Shown here: positions 25,447 through 33,837 of the stretch, one piece after another
Position numbering within the stretch: position 1 is the stretch's first letter
Layout: each line of letters begins with the position of its first letter
Assembly: GCA_023417065.1 (NCBI GenBank)
Contig: JAEZGH010000202.1
Span: 185,116 to 249,115, forward strand
Length of the DNA stretch: 64,000 nucleotides
Source of the DNA: Bacteroidota bacterium
Lineage (GTDB): Bacteria; Bacteroidota; Bacteroidia; Cytophagales; Cyclobacteriaceae
Reading direction: 5' to 3'
Program-made: the position numbers and the translations under genes
Notes under the pieces: generated by a model
Databases searched by the model: none
What the model was told of the DNA's origin: nothing
The model's input: the letters and a program-made list of their open reading frames with translations, nothing else

Positions 25447-26004
25447 ATGCAATTAAAATTTAAGAATCCAGTCAGGCCAGACCTGACACCAACGATCCAA
25501 AAACGGAATCGCAGGTTACAGGCATTTTTTAATGCTAAGAATCTAGATGTGCGTTTGCATGGTGACGCTCAGAATCCACTAATGGTATTATGTGGTTGCG
25601 TGGGGTTGTCGGCTTATGTACACAACTTTGATCTTCGTCTGCTCGATAAGCCGAATCAGGGCGAGGTCATGAAGATTTTTAAGCTGACGGAAATTGTTCA
25701 GGGAACCCGTGAAGACGTTGTCGAGTGGTTACAAACGTATCCACAGATGCCCTTGTATCGCATTCAGCATGCAGGAAGTAAGCTGTTTTTATGCGGTTTT
25801 AACTTCGTCGATCGCGAACAGAAATTAGGTCGTTATCCTGTTTTTGCGCGCGAGGACTATCACATCTACAAACAGCGTGAAGCGGCTGAAGATATCCTCA
25901 ACATGCTGAAAGAGGATGGTTATGACGTTGAAATCACAGATCCGGATCTGGAACTGGTGAAGTCACACGTTGGACCGATTTCCTTCGTAGGGCTTGAAGT
26001 CTAG
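25447..26004 (+). CDS. Conserved-looking hypothetical protein, 185 aa
   Basis: The ATG at 25447 (MQLKFKNPVRPDLT) is taken over a TTG six bases earlier. The protein has no signal peptide. It starts with a basic stretch (TIQKRNRRLQAFFNAK), has two cysteines in LCGCVGLSAYV and a third in FLCGFNFVDREQ. Helical segments follow, then a C-terminal acidic segment (EDGYDVEITDPDLELV) and PISFVGLEV. I do not recognise a family. The protein looks well folded and is transcribed from its own promoter. Its stop codon shares a CTAG palindrome with the stop of the convergent mannosyltransferase gene. Confidence 0.65.
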   Translation: MQLKFKNPVRPDLTPTIQKRNRRLQAFFNAKNLDVRLHGDAQNPLMVLCGCVGLSAYVHNFDLRLLDKPNQGEVMKIFKLTEIVQGTREDVVEWLQTYPQMPLYRIQHAGSKLFLCGFNFVDREQKLGRYPVFAREDYHIYKQREAAEDILNMLKEDGYDVEITDPDLELVKSHVGPISFVGLEV

Positions 26005-26774
26005 TTAGCAGAGCTGGTTTGAGATGTCATTCCCGGAATGTACTTCTTGAACCAGCTTTGTATTGTCATCTGAAGTACGCCGAAAAAGGCTTCCTTGAAT
26101 ATTCCTGCCGACATCTTTGATTCGCCTTTCGTGCGGTCGGTGAAAATAATGGGTACTTCCGTTAATTGAAACCCAAACTTCCACGCCAGGAATTTCATTT
26201 CAATCTGAAAAGCATATCCAACGAATTTGATTTCGTCTAGAGGAATGGTCTCCAGTACAGTCCGCCGATAGCACACGAATCCGGCCGTCGTGTCGCGAAT
26301 TGGAATACTCGTAACCAATCGCACATAACTGCTTGCAAAATACGACAACAGTACGCGACCAATAGGCCAGTTAACCACGTTCACCCCGGTGGCATAGCGC
26401 GAACCGATGGAAACATCGCTACCATATTCCGAACACTGTAGATAAAGGTTAACGAGGTCTTTCGGATCGTGCGAAAAATCGGCATCCATTTCCAGGATGT
26501 AATCGTACCCCGCAGCAATTGCGTATTTGAAGCCAGTAATGTAAGCCGTGCCCAGCCCCAGTTTTCCGGGCCTTTTTAAAAGGTGCAACTTCGTTTCCGA
26601 AGGCCTGTTGTAGGTGAGCTGAAGTTCCTCGACAATTTCGGCAGTTCCGTCCGGAGAGCTGTCGTCGACTACCAGGATGTGAAAGTCCTTTGCAAGGCCA
26701 AAGACCGTGTCGATAATGGCACGGATATTCTCGCGCTCTTTATAAGTTGGTATTATGACAATTGCATTACTCAC
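26001..26774 (-). CDS. Polyprenol monophosphomannose synthase-like GT2
   Basis: The 257-residue protein is a GT-A family 2 enzyme of the dolichol/polyprenol-phosphate mannosyltransferase type. It opens with IVIIPTYKERENIRAII, has LVVDDSSPDGTAEIV, the metal-binding DAD in ILEMDADFSHDP, and the acceptor-side block RDTTAGFVCYRR followed by KFVGYAFQIEMKFLAWK and EVPIIFTDRTKGESKMS. No C-terminal membrane helices are present, so it resembles the soluble DPM1 form. It would make a lipid-linked sugar donor at the cytoplasmic membrane. The start codon is GTG, close to a TAGATTTG promoter element. The acceptor sugar is assumed from the family. Confidence 0.9.
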   Translation of the reverse strand: MSNAIVIIPTYKERENIRAIIDTVFGLAKDFHILVVDDSSPDGTAEIVEELQLTYNRPSETKLHLLKRPGKLGLGTAYITGFKYAIAAGYDYILEMDADFSHDPKDLVNLYLQCSEYGSDVSIGSRYATGVNVVNWPIGRVLLSYFASSYVRLVTSIPIRDTTAGFVCYRRTVLETIPLDEIKFVGYAFQIEMKFLAWKFGFQLTEVPIIFTDRTKGESKMSAGIFKEAFFGVLQMTIQSWFKKYIPGMTSQTSSAN

Positions 26775-26790
26775 AGGCGGTGCGTAATAA

Positions 26791-26798
26791 CAAATCTA
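26791..26798 (-). promoter_or_regulatory. Promoter of the GT2 gene (TAGATTTG, with TTGT upstream)
   Basis: The minus strand reads TAGATTTG, an exact TAnnTTTG match, 17 bases before the GTG start. A TTGT at 26817-26820 (minus) lies 18 bases further upstream, near the expected -33 position. Confidence 0.5.
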
Positions 26799-26880
26799 TA
26801 AAAAGAAGGTTCGCGAACAATGCCCTTCAATCGTTATAGCAGGCTTTTTGAAAAGAATTTTAAAAACCCTGCAATTCACT

Positions 26881-26912
26881 AAAAAAAGGGTGGCCCTTTT
26901 CCTGGACCACCC
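26881..26912 (-). terminator. Terminator of the EF-G-like gene
   Basis: GGGTGG at 26888-26893 pairs with CCACCC at 26907-26912; the minus-strand hairpin is followed by seven T residues (A-run at 26881-26887). It lies about 20 bases after the stop at 26932. Confidence 0.8.
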
Positions 26913-26931
26913 CATTCGTGTGCGGTGTGTA

Positions 26932-29058
26932 TTACGCCATTTCGAGCTCCTGCGACTGTTTCGCAAGTCTTTGTTGCACCTCGAATGGAACGGGGGCGAA
27001 CTCGGCAAACTGCTGTGAAAAGCTTGCCCGCCCCTGCGACAGCGATCGCAGTGAGGTCGTATATCGATCCAATTCGGCGAGTGGGGTACGCGCCTTAATG
27101 ATCTGGTTGCCTCCTTTACTGTCCACTCCCAGTATCATTGACCGCCGGGTTTGAAGGTCTCCCATTACTTCCCCGACAACATCTTCAGGAGTGGTGATCT
27201 CAATGTCGTACATAGGTTCAAGCAGCTGAGGCTCCGCGCGCATAAAGGCATCTTTGAAGGCCATCATGCCCGCGATCTTGAAGGATATGTCGTTGGAGTC
27301 CACCGGATGCATCTTGCCGTCGAACACCATTACCCTCACATCGCGTACATAGGAACCAGTAATCGGACCTTCTTCCATTTTCTCCATTATCCCTTTCTGA
27401 ATGCTGGGAATAAAACGCAAATCGATGACGCCGCCTACGATGCAGTTGTAGAATACTAGTTTCCCGCCCCATGGAAGGTCGATCTCTTCTTTGCCGCGAA
27501 TGGTGTAATCAGTTGGCTCGGGCATACCCTCATACCAGGGCTCAATTTTAAGGTGCACTTCTGCAAATTGACCTGCACCTCCTGACTGCTTCTTATGACG
27601 ATAGCTAGCAACAGCGGGCTTCCGAATCGTTTCACGATACGAGATGCGCGGTGTCCGAAAATCAATATGCAGTTTGTACACGTTCTCCATAAACCATTTA
27701 CATACTGCAAGGTGGAGTTCGCCCTGCGCGGAAATGATCAACTGCTTGAGTTCTTTCGCAAACTGCACTTCCACTGTCGGATCTTCCTGATGGATTTTTT
27801 GTAAAACCTCGCCGATCTTTTCTTCATCGTTCTTGCTTTGCGCAACTACCGCGGTGCGAATTCGCGGAGCCGGATATTCAATAGGCCGTATTGTTACATC
27901 ATAACCCTTACTGCGAAGTGTCTGATTCGTATAGGTATCTTTAAGCTTAAGGGTTGCACCGATATCTCCCGCTACCAGTTTCTCTACAGGAGTTCGCGTT
28001 TTACCATCCATGATAAATAGCTGATTCAACCGTTCCGTCGTGCCAGTTTGGCTGTTGACCAACTCCATGTTAATCGTTACTTCTCCACTGATCACTTTGA
28101 AGAATGACAACTTCCCGAGATTAGGTTCCAAGTGCGACTTGAACATAAAAAGTACCGTGGGTTTGTCGGGGTTGAATTCAATCTCCTGACCATCGACGGT
28201 AACTTCAGGTTTTGCCTCCCGTGGTGTGGGTGCGACGTTATCAATAAATCCCATCATTCGGCCACTGCCCATGTTGCGTTTTGCCGACATGCAGAACACC
28301 GGGAAGATATCGTGATGGATCATCCCCAGCTTTAGTCCTTCGCGAAGTTCGTCTTCGTCGAGAGTACCTTTCTCAAAATATTTTTCCATCAGCCCTTCGT
28401 CATTTTCAGCTGCTTTTTCCACCAGCTCGTTGTGCAGACGATTAGCTTTTGCAATTTCATCATCCGGGATTGGTAATTTCCGGGGCTTTCCACCGTCTTC
28501 AGGGAACTCGTACATGATCATCTTCAGGAGGTCAATTATCTGGTTGAACCCTTCGCCGGGGTTACGGGGATATTGCATTTGTGTGACTGATGATCCGAAA
28601 TGTTCCTTAAGGCTCGCGAGGCTCATCTCGAAATCTGCTTTGGGGTGGTCAACCTGATTGATCGCAAATATGGTAGGCTTGCTGAAGTCGTTGATATAAT
28701 TCCAGATCAGTTCGGCGCCGACCTCCACACCGTACTGAGCGTTGATTACGATGACGCAGGTATCGGCAACGCGGACCGAAGAGATCATTTCTCCAACGAA
28801 ATCGTCGAATCCCGGTGTGTCGATGATGTTGATCTTATAGTCCTGCCACTCCGTATGCAGCGGCGTAGCAAAAACGGAGTTCCCGCGTTCCTGTTCAATC
28901 TCGTGGTAATCTGATACCGTATTTTTTCCTTCAATAGATCCTCTCCGGTGAATGATACCGGCTTCAAAAAGCATGTCTTCGGCCAGCAACGTTTTGCCGG
29001 CCTTGGGCGCACCCAACAGAACTACGTTCTTGATGTGCTTGTCGTCGTAGACTTTCAT
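26932..29058 (-). CDS. Elongation factor G-like translation GTPase
   Basis: The start MKVYDDKHIKNVVLLG is chosen over an ATG 75 bases upstream whose codons are not EF-G-like. The 708-residue protein has the EF-G plan: G domain with G1 GAPKAGKT, G3 DTPGFDDF and G4 NQVD; then domain II, III, IV (ISYRETIRKPAVASYRHKKQSGGAGQFAEV) and V (DIEITTPEDVVGEVMGDLQTRRS). The G2 region reads ERGNSVFATPL instead of the RGIT core of ordinary EF-G, which marks the EF-G-like paralogue (FusA2-type) seen in Bacteroidota and Mycobacterium. It is monocistronic with its own terminator. Its exact cellular role is not established. Confidence 0.88.
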   Translation of the reverse strand: MKVYDDKHIKNVVLLGAPKAGKTLLAEDMLFEAGIIHRRGSIEGKNTVSDYHEIEQERGNSVFATPLHTEWQDYKINIIDTPGFDDFVGEMISSVRVADTCVIVINAQYGVEVGAELIWNYINDFSKPTIFAINQVDHPKADFEMSLASLKEHFGSSVTQMQYPRNPGEGFNQIIDLLKMIMYEFPEDGGKPRKLPIPDDEIAKANRLHNELVEKAAENDEGLMEKYFEKGTLDEDELREGLKLGMIHHDIFPVFCMSAKRNMGSGRMMGFIDNVAPTPREAKPEVTVDGQEIEFNPDKPTVLFMFKSHLEPNLGKLSFFKVISGEVTINMELVNSQTGTTERLNQLFIMDGKTRTPVEKLVAGDIGATLKLKDTYTNQTLRSKGYDVTIRPIEYPAPRIRTAVVAQSKNDEEKIGEVLQKIHQEDPTVEVQFAKELKQLIISAQGELHLAVCKWFMENVYKLHIDFRTPRISYRETIRKPAVASYRHKKQSGGAGQFAEVHLKIEPWYEGMPEPTDYTIRGKEEIDLPWGGKLVFYNCIVGGVIDLRFIPSIQKGIMEKMEEGPITGSYVRDVRVMVFDGKMHPVDSNDISFKIAGMMAFKDAFMRAEPQLLEPMYDIEITTPEDVVGEVMGDLQTRRSMILGVDSKGGNQIIKARTPLAELDRYTTSLRSLSQGRASFSQQFAEFAPVPFEVQQRLAKQSQELEMA

Positions 29059-29366
29059 GGATGTAAAATTTAGAAGTGGAAGAATGCATGAAGTCCATGT
29101 ATGTTTGGGAAGGGAGGGAGGGTGTGTTAACATACAGGTTGTTCATGGTTGAAATCTTTAGATCCCCGGTATTGCGGATAGGCCAAAGACCTGGCAGCCG
29201 CAGCGTTCAGGGATTGTGTTTCGAAATGGTTGAGGGAATGTGTATTGAAGGTAGCCGAAAAATATTTATTTCAGAAAGGGGAATCTGTTGCATCCGGGAA
29301 ATGTATAATCGGTCATCGCTCTGCCGGCCGTTAATCACGCTGAATCTTAATGGTTTAGCAAGCTTT

Positions 29367-29433
29367 CCTGACGTTTCTCAGCTAACCAGCTGTGAGAAAA
29401 TCACTGGCCTGAGGCGCAAAACGTCAGGTTTTT
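29367..29433 (+). terminator. Nested hairpin with T-run, no known gene upstream
   Basis: CCTGACGTTT at 29367-29376 pairs perfectly with AAACGTCAGG at 29419-29428. Inside it CTCAGCT and AGCTGTGAG form a second stem with a two-base bulge. TTTTT follows at 29429-29433. This is a terminator-like structure on the plus strand, just before the yceI promoter, although the nearest gene on its left is transcribed away from it. Confidence 0.6.
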
Positions 29434-29449
29434 GATCCAAAAGGGGCTA

Positions 29450-29457
29450 TACTTTCG
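29450..29457 (+). promoter_or_regulatory. Promoter-like element of yceI (TACTTTCG)
   Basis: A TAnnTTTG-like element with one mismatch, 26 bases before the yceI ATG. A TTTG at 29431-29434 lies 15 bases upstream, closer than the usual 19. Confidence 0.4.
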
Positions 29458-29483
29458 AGTATTAATTCTAAACCGCAGGAAAA

Positions 29484-30065
29484 ATGAAAAGCAAGATAAA
29501 CATCCTACTGACAGCCGCTGCACTGTTGCTCTTCGCTCACACTGGAATGGCCCAGGGAGCTCTTCAGGTAAAAGCTAATAAAATGTCTGTTCAGGGATCA
29601 TCAACACTCCATGACTGGGAATCCGAGATAACCAAGGCCGACCTCAAAGGCGAAATCCTGGTTAACAACAGCCAACTAAAGGAAGTAAAAAATCTGGAAG
29701 TTAAAATTCCCGTGGAGAGCATCAAAAGTACAAAAGGCAAGATGATGGATAGCAAGACCTACGATGCCTTCAACTCTTCAAAGAACCCCTACATAGTATA
29801 CACCTTGAAGGATGCGAAAGTAAACCCTGATGGAACCATCGACGGCAACGGAACTCTGACTATGGCGGGTGTGACCAAGCCGATGCAGGTTAAAGCCAAA
29901 TACAAAGTGCTGAGTAACGGCGACGTTCAACTGATCGTTTCCCGCACCTTTAAAATGTCCGAATTCAAAATGGATCCCCCCACCGCGATGATGGGCTCTA
30001 TCAAAGTAGGCGACGAAGTAACGGTTAACTTCGATGTCGTAGTGAATTCAAAACTTATCCAATAG
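29484..30065 (+). CDS. YceI family protein, secreted
   Basis: The 193-residue protein has a clear signal peptide (cut after GMAQG) and the YceI lipocalin-like fold: VQGSSTLHDWESEI at the start of the barrel, TKGKMMDSKTYDAFNSSKNPYIVYTLK in the middle, GTLTMAGVTKPMQVKAKY and SRTFKMSEFKMDPPTAMMGSIKVGDEVTVNFDV at the end. YceI proteins bind isoprenoid-type hydrophobic molecules in the periplasm. It is the first gene of a YceI, porin, YceI group, with a 30-base gap to the porin. The sequence shows no clue to its ligand. Its C-ending codons suggest high expression. Confidence 0.9.
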   Translation: MKSKINILLTAAALLLFAHTGMAQGALQVKANKMSVQGSSTLHDWESEITKADLKGEILVNNSQLKEVKNLEVKIPVESIKSTKGKMMDSKTYDAFNSSKNPYIVYTLKDAKVNPDGTIDGNGTLTMAGVTKPMQVKAKYKVLSNGDVQLIVSRTFKMSEFKMDPPTAMMGSIKVGDEVTVNFDVVVNSKLIQ

Positions 30066-30095
30066 AAAACATACTAACTTTTAAATACTACCAAT

Positions 30096-31403
30096 ATGGT
30101 ACTCAAGAACACAATCCGACTGATGAGCATCATGATGCTCGCCCTGTTAGCTCAGAGCGTTTACGCTCAACAACCTGCTCTTCAGTTCTATAAACCACAA
30201 GATCAGCGAGGGCTTCACGTCTTTGAAACTTCAAAAGAAGATACGGTAGCCTACGACGGTATCAAAGTACGCCTCGGCGGTGGATTTGCAATGCAATTTC
30301 AAAGCCTGAGCCAATCCAATGACGAAGGCAACCTGGCAGAACTTGGATCAGATTTCAACCTGCCTACAGCGAACCTTAACATTGACGTTCAGCTCTACGA
30401 CGGTGTCAGATTGCACATGAGAAACTACTTCTCTTCTCGTCACCACAATGAAGCGTGGGTAAAAGGCGGACACCTGCAAATCGACAAACTGGATTTCATC
30501 GCCCCTGGCTTCCTGGAAGAACTCATGAAGTATACGACTATACGCGTAGGTCTTGATGAATTCAACTACGGCGACGCTCACTTCAGAAGAAGCGACAACG
30601 CCCAGGCGCTGTACAACCCCTTCGTTGAAAACTTCATCATGGACGGTTTTGCCACTGAAGCTTTCGGTGAGGTAACAATCCAAAACAAAGGTCTTCTCCT
30701 GGTACTCGGTGTCACTAACGGTAAACTGAATCAGAACGTGGTGAAAAACCCTGGTGCTGACAACAAGCCTTCTTTCTTCGGCAAAATCGGCTTCGACAAA
30801 CAACTCAACGATGATCTTCGGTTAAGACTTACCGGTTCATGGTACAGAAACCACGGTGTTTCTACCGGAACCAACTTGTACGGTGGCGACCGCGCAGGCT
30901 CAAGATACTACCACGTACTCCGCACAGTGCCTGATCCTAACAACGCCAACACCGTAACTTACACCGACTTCGACGGCAGATACAACCCAAGATTCACCAA
31001 ACTGACTGCCATCCAGGTGAACCCCTTCGTAAAATTCAAAGGTCTTGAGTTCTTCGGTGTGTACGAAGTTGCGTCAGGTGCAGAAGATGTAGTAGTAGGT
31101 GCTGTGACCGACAAAGCAGGCTCCTTCACTCAAATTGGTGGTGAGCTGGTTTACCGCTTCGGAGCTAAAGAAAACTTCTACCTCGGTGGTCGTTACAACA
31201 CAGTGTCTGGTAAAACCAGAGAAGGCCTGAACGACAACATGGACATCAGCAGAGTCAACATCGGTGGCGGCTGGTTCATGACCAAAAACATTCTTGCCAA
31301 AGTTGAATATGTGCAGCAGAAATATAAAGGCAACGAGTGGACTGGCAGATTCAAAGGAGCAGAGTTTGACGGTATCGTGGTAGAAGCGGTGATAGGCTTC
31401 TAA
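30096..31403 (+). CDS. Outer-membrane porin-like protein
   Basis: The 435-residue protein has a signal peptide (cleaved near VYAQQPAL), begins its mature part with a short FETSKEDTVAYDG stretch, then a long run of alternating strands (KVRLGGGFAMQFQSL, LNIDVQLYDGVRLHMRNYFSS, LRLRLTGSWYRNHG) and ends in VEAVIGF with the C-terminal Phe typical of outer-membrane barrels. The organisation resembles the phosphate-selective porin O/P group and the DcaP-like porins. Codon use is strongly biased to AAC, TTC, TAC and GAC, indicating high expression. It lies between two yceI genes, so it may serve uptake of the same ligand. A hairpin with no T-run follows. Confidence 0.8.
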   Translation: MVLKNTIRLMSIMMLALLAQSVYAQQPALQFYKPQDQRGLHVFETSKEDTVAYDGIKVRLGGGFAMQFQSLSQSNDEGNLAELGSDFNLPTANLNIDVQLYDGVRLHMRNYFSSRHHNEAWVKGGHLQIDKLDFIAPGFLEELMKYTTIRVGLDEFNYGDAHFRRSDNAQALYNPFVENFIMDGFATEAFGEVTIQNKGLLLVLGVTNGKLNQNVVKNPGADNKPSFFGKIGFDKQLNDDLRLRLTGSWYRNHGVSTGTNLYGGDRAGSRYYHVLRTVPDPNNANTVTYTDFDGRYNPRFTKLTAIQVNPFVKFKGLEFFGVYEVASGAEDVVVGAVTDKAGSFTQIGGELVYRFGAKENFYLGGRYNTVSGKTREGLNDNMDISRVNIGGGWFMTKNILAKVEYVQQKYKGNEWTGRFKGAEFDGIVVEAVIGF

Positions 31404-31428
31404 GCCCGGAACTTCGGAAATATCAACG

Positions 31429-31453
31429 TCAGTCCCGGGCCCCCTGGGACTGA
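31429..31453 (+). other. Perfect hairpin after the porin gene
   Basis: TCAGTCCC pairs with GGGACTGA around a nine-base loop (stem 31429-31436 and 31446-31453). No T-run follows, so it may stabilise the 3' end of the porin mRNA or terminate weakly rather than act as a classic terminator. Confidence 0.5.
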
Positions 31454-31484
31454 CTTGTTCAAAAAAAAAGTAAATTCACCTGTC

Positions 31485-32072
31485 ATGAAAAAACTTCTCA
31501 CCATCGTAATGTTCGCCGCCGTCGCGCTGTTGAGCAGCAGTTTTTCTGATCAGGGCCGCTGGATCATTGATCCGCAAAGCAAACTCTCTATTCACGGAGC
31601 AACTAATGTGAATACGTTCAAATGCATGTTGGGTGCCTACAATATGCACGATACGCTGGAATACGTTCGCGACAAGGCATCCATCGAAATGAACCTCACC
31701 CGAAACAGGATGCGCATACCAGTGCGCAACTTCGACTGCGGGAACAAGCAAATCACGAAAGACTTCTGGAGTACCCTCAAATCAGAACGTTACCCGGAAC
31801 TCGAAATATCATTTCGATCATTCCGGAGGAATAACATCTCCGATAAATCTTATGTCGATGGCGTGGTTGATATTACGCTTGCAGGCGCGACTAAAAGGTA
31901 TACGGTACGGTACTTTGCCCGCACTCCGGACAACGAAACGCTTCTGCTGACAGGGACACAAGAGGTGAATTTCTCAGACTTCAAGCTTGAGCCGCCTCAG
32001 AAAATGATGGGTTTGATCCAGGTGCAGGAGTGTCTGAATGTTGAATTTAACCTGATGTTAAGGTCGCTCTAA
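31485..32072 (+). CDS. YceI family protein, second copy
   Basis: The start MKKLLTIVMFAAVALLSSS gives a signal peptide; an ATG ten codons upstream is less likely. The 195-residue protein shows a diverged YceI barrel: LSIHGATNVNTFKCML, DFWSTLKSERYPELEISFRS, VDITLAGATKRYTVRYF and EVNFSDFKLEPPQKMMGLIQVQECLNVEFNL. It shares the KMMGxI...V end motif with the first YceI protein but has two or three cysteines where the first has none. It ends before a bidirectional terminator shared with the convergent decarboxylase gene. It probably acts in the periplasm with the porin upstream. Confidence 0.87.
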   Translation: MKKLLTIVMFAAVALLSSSFSDQGRWIIDPQSKLSIHGATNVNTFKCMLGAYNMHDTLEYVRDKASIEMNLTRNRMRIPVRNFDCGNKQITKDFWSTLKSERYPELEISFRSFRRNNISDKSYVDGVVDITLAGATKRYTVRYFARTPDNETLLLTGTQEVNFSDFKLEPPQKMMGLIQVQECLNVEFNLMLRSL

Positions 32073-32094
32073 TCCAGAGGCGGGCTTGAATAAA

Positions 32095-32123
32095 AAGAAG
32101 CCGGGGTTTCCCGGCTTCTTTGT
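32095..32123. terminator. Bidirectional terminator
   Basis: AAGAAGCCGGG at 32095-32105 pairs perfectly with CCCGGCTTCTT at 32110-32120. It has A residues on the left and T residues on the right, serving the plus-strand yceI gene and the minus-strand decarboxylase gene. Confidence 0.88.
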
Positions 32124-32145
32124 TTATATCTTTAGAAGGAGAAAA

Positions 32146-33543
32146 TCACGACTTGTATCCCAGAACTTTAAGCATGCTTTCATGCGACTGTTCAGGTGCA
32201 AACAGTTTGGTTACAATTTCTCCGTCTTCGTTGCGGTCGATCAATACGTGCTTTGGCGCTGGAATTAAACAGTGTTGAATCCCGCCATACCCTCCGAGGG
32301 ATTCCTGATATGCACCTGTGTGGAAGAAGCCAATATACAGCGGTTCTTCATCGTTGATCATGGGAAGGAACACTTCACCGGTATGGGCTTCGGAGTTGTA
32401 GTAATCCATGCTGTCGCAGGTGAGCCCGCCCATGTTTACCTTGTGATACGGATCGTCCCACTTGTTGATGGCGAGCAATACATACTTCTGGTTCAGTCCC
32501 CATGCATCCGGGAGATGCGTAATGAAGGAACCGTCAATCATGTACCAAAGTTCTTTGTCGTTCTGCAGTTTCTGGTCGATGACGTTATACAGTACTGCGC
32601 CACTTTCACCAACGGTATAGCTACCGAATTCCGTAAAGATATTCGGAACAGGAACATTATTCTTGTCGCAAATCCACTTCACGTTTTCTACGATCTGTTC
32701 GATCATATACCGGTAGTCGTAGTGAAACGTAAGCGAAGTTTTGATGGGAAACCCTCCGCCGATATCAATTGAGTCGAGCGTTTTGCAGATTTTCTTGAGT
32801 TCGCAGTATTTGAAAATAAAGCGGCTTAGCTCGCTCCAATAATAGGCCGTGTCTTTGATTCCGGTATTAATGAAGAAGTGCAGCATCTTGAGAGATGCTT
32901 TTTCACTCTTTTCAATCTTTTCCTTGTAGAAATTGTTGATATCGCTGTAGCGTATACCGAGGCGCGAGGTATAGAATTCGAACTTAGGTTCTTCGTCTGC
33001 GGCTACGCGGATGCCAAGCTTATAGGGAACATTCACCTTTTCCTCGTAGGCATCTATTTCACCCATTTTGTCGAGGATAGGAATACAGTTGCTGAAGCCA
33101 TCGTTCAGCAGGTCGGCAATGTAGCCGGTGTAAAGCGGCATCTTGAATCCATTGCAGATAATGTACGTGTCTTTGGTGATTTTTCCCTTTTCATAAAGGG
33201 AGCGGACAATCGGAATATCGAACGATGACGACGTTTCGATATGAACGTCTTTGTTTTTCAGCGCTTCTTCAAGGACAAATGAAAAATGCGACGATTTGGT
33301 GCAATAACAATAGGTGTAGGAGCCTTTGTATTTGAATTTCTCAATCGCGTTGTTAAACGTCGCCTGAACAAACCGGATGTTTTCACTGATGCGCGGCAGG
33401 TAGGTTAGTTTCAGGGGGGTGCCATACTCTTTGATGATATCCATCAGCGGCACATCGTTGAACAGGAGCTCGTGGTCCCTTACTTTGAATTCTTTTTGAG
33501 GATACTCGAAGGTCTGTTCAATTAGCTCACGGTACCTCTTCAT
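32146..33543 (-). CDS. speA: Fold-III PLP decarboxylase, probable arginine decarboxylase
   Basis: The 465-residue protein is a fold type III (alanine-racemase-like) PLP decarboxylase. The PLP lysine lies in YCYCTKSSHFSF, the glycine motif is IDIGGGFPIKTS, and the C-terminal catalytic cysteine is in GGLTCDSMDYYN. In Bacteroidota, proteins of this short type are annotated as biosynthetic arginine decarboxylase and sit next to an agmatinase-family and a deoxyhypusine-synthase-like gene, as here. It is shorter than E. coli SpeA and could equally be an ornithine or diaminopimelate-type enzyme. It is divergent from the arginase-family gene across a 294-base gap. Substrate specificity needs biochemical proof. 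Confidence 0.78.
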   Translation of the reverse strand: MKRYRELIEQTFEYPQKEFKVRDHELLFNDVPLMDIIKEYGTPLKLTYLPRISENIRFVQATFNNAIEKFKYKGSYTYCYCTKSSHFSFVLEEALKNKDVHIETSSSFDIPIVRSLYEKGKITKDTYIICNGFKMPLYTGYIADLLNDGFSNCIPILDKMGEIDAYEEKVNVPYKLGIRVAADEEPKFEFYTSRLGIRYSDINNFYKEKIEKSEKASLKMLHFFINTGIKDTAYYWSELSRFIFKYCELKKICKTLDSIDIGGGFPIKTSLTFHYDYRYMIEQIVENVKWICDKNNVPVPNIFTEFGSYTVGESGAVLYNVIDQKLQNDKELWYMIDGSFITHLPDAWGLNQKYVLLAINKWDDPYHKVNMGGLTCDSMDYYNSEAHTGEVFLPMINDEEPLYIGFFHTGAYQESLGGYGGIQHCLIPAPKHVLIDRNEDGEIVTKLFAPEQSHESMLKVLGYKS

Positions 33544-33685
33544 CTAGTCCTTAGACGTTATTTCGTTAATGTTATACGCTCCTAAAACCGATAAACGTTA
33601 AAAGTTGGTATCCGCGCCTGGCTAGCAGGCATTTGCGGCTGTCGTTTAACAATTAACGCCTTTACAAAGGAGTGCAATATTGGTA

Positions 33686-33693
33686 TAATTTTG
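33686..33693 (+). promoter_or_regulatory. Promoter of the arginase-family gene (TAATTTTG)
   Basis: An exact TAnnTTTG match about 145 bases before the GTG start. A TTTA lies 21 bases upstream at 33661-33664, close to the -33 position. The long leader that results is unusual. Confidence 0.4.
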
Positions 33694-33837
33694 CCATCTT
33701 TGCAATAATCGAAAGAACACATGAACGATCGTTTTTCCTGCCTGATTGCCCATATTTTGCCGGATTTTTAACGGCAGGCCGGAATAACTTTTTCTCATTT
33801 TTTAATCTCCCATTACAATTTTCTAATTCTACACCAC

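Larger units (their letters stand above)
29059..29483. other. 425-base divergent gap with no gene seen
   Basis: The region between the EF-G-like gene and yceI contains no supported coding frame. Its right end holds a hairpin with a T-run (29367-29433) and a promoter-like element (29450-29457). The left part is unexplained apart from the presumed promoter of the EF-G-like gene. Confidence 0.6.

Noticed and set aside
29076..29435. 119-codon plus-strand frame in the gap before yceI
   Set aside because: It crosses the terminator-like hairpin, has no promoter and no protein-like pattern.
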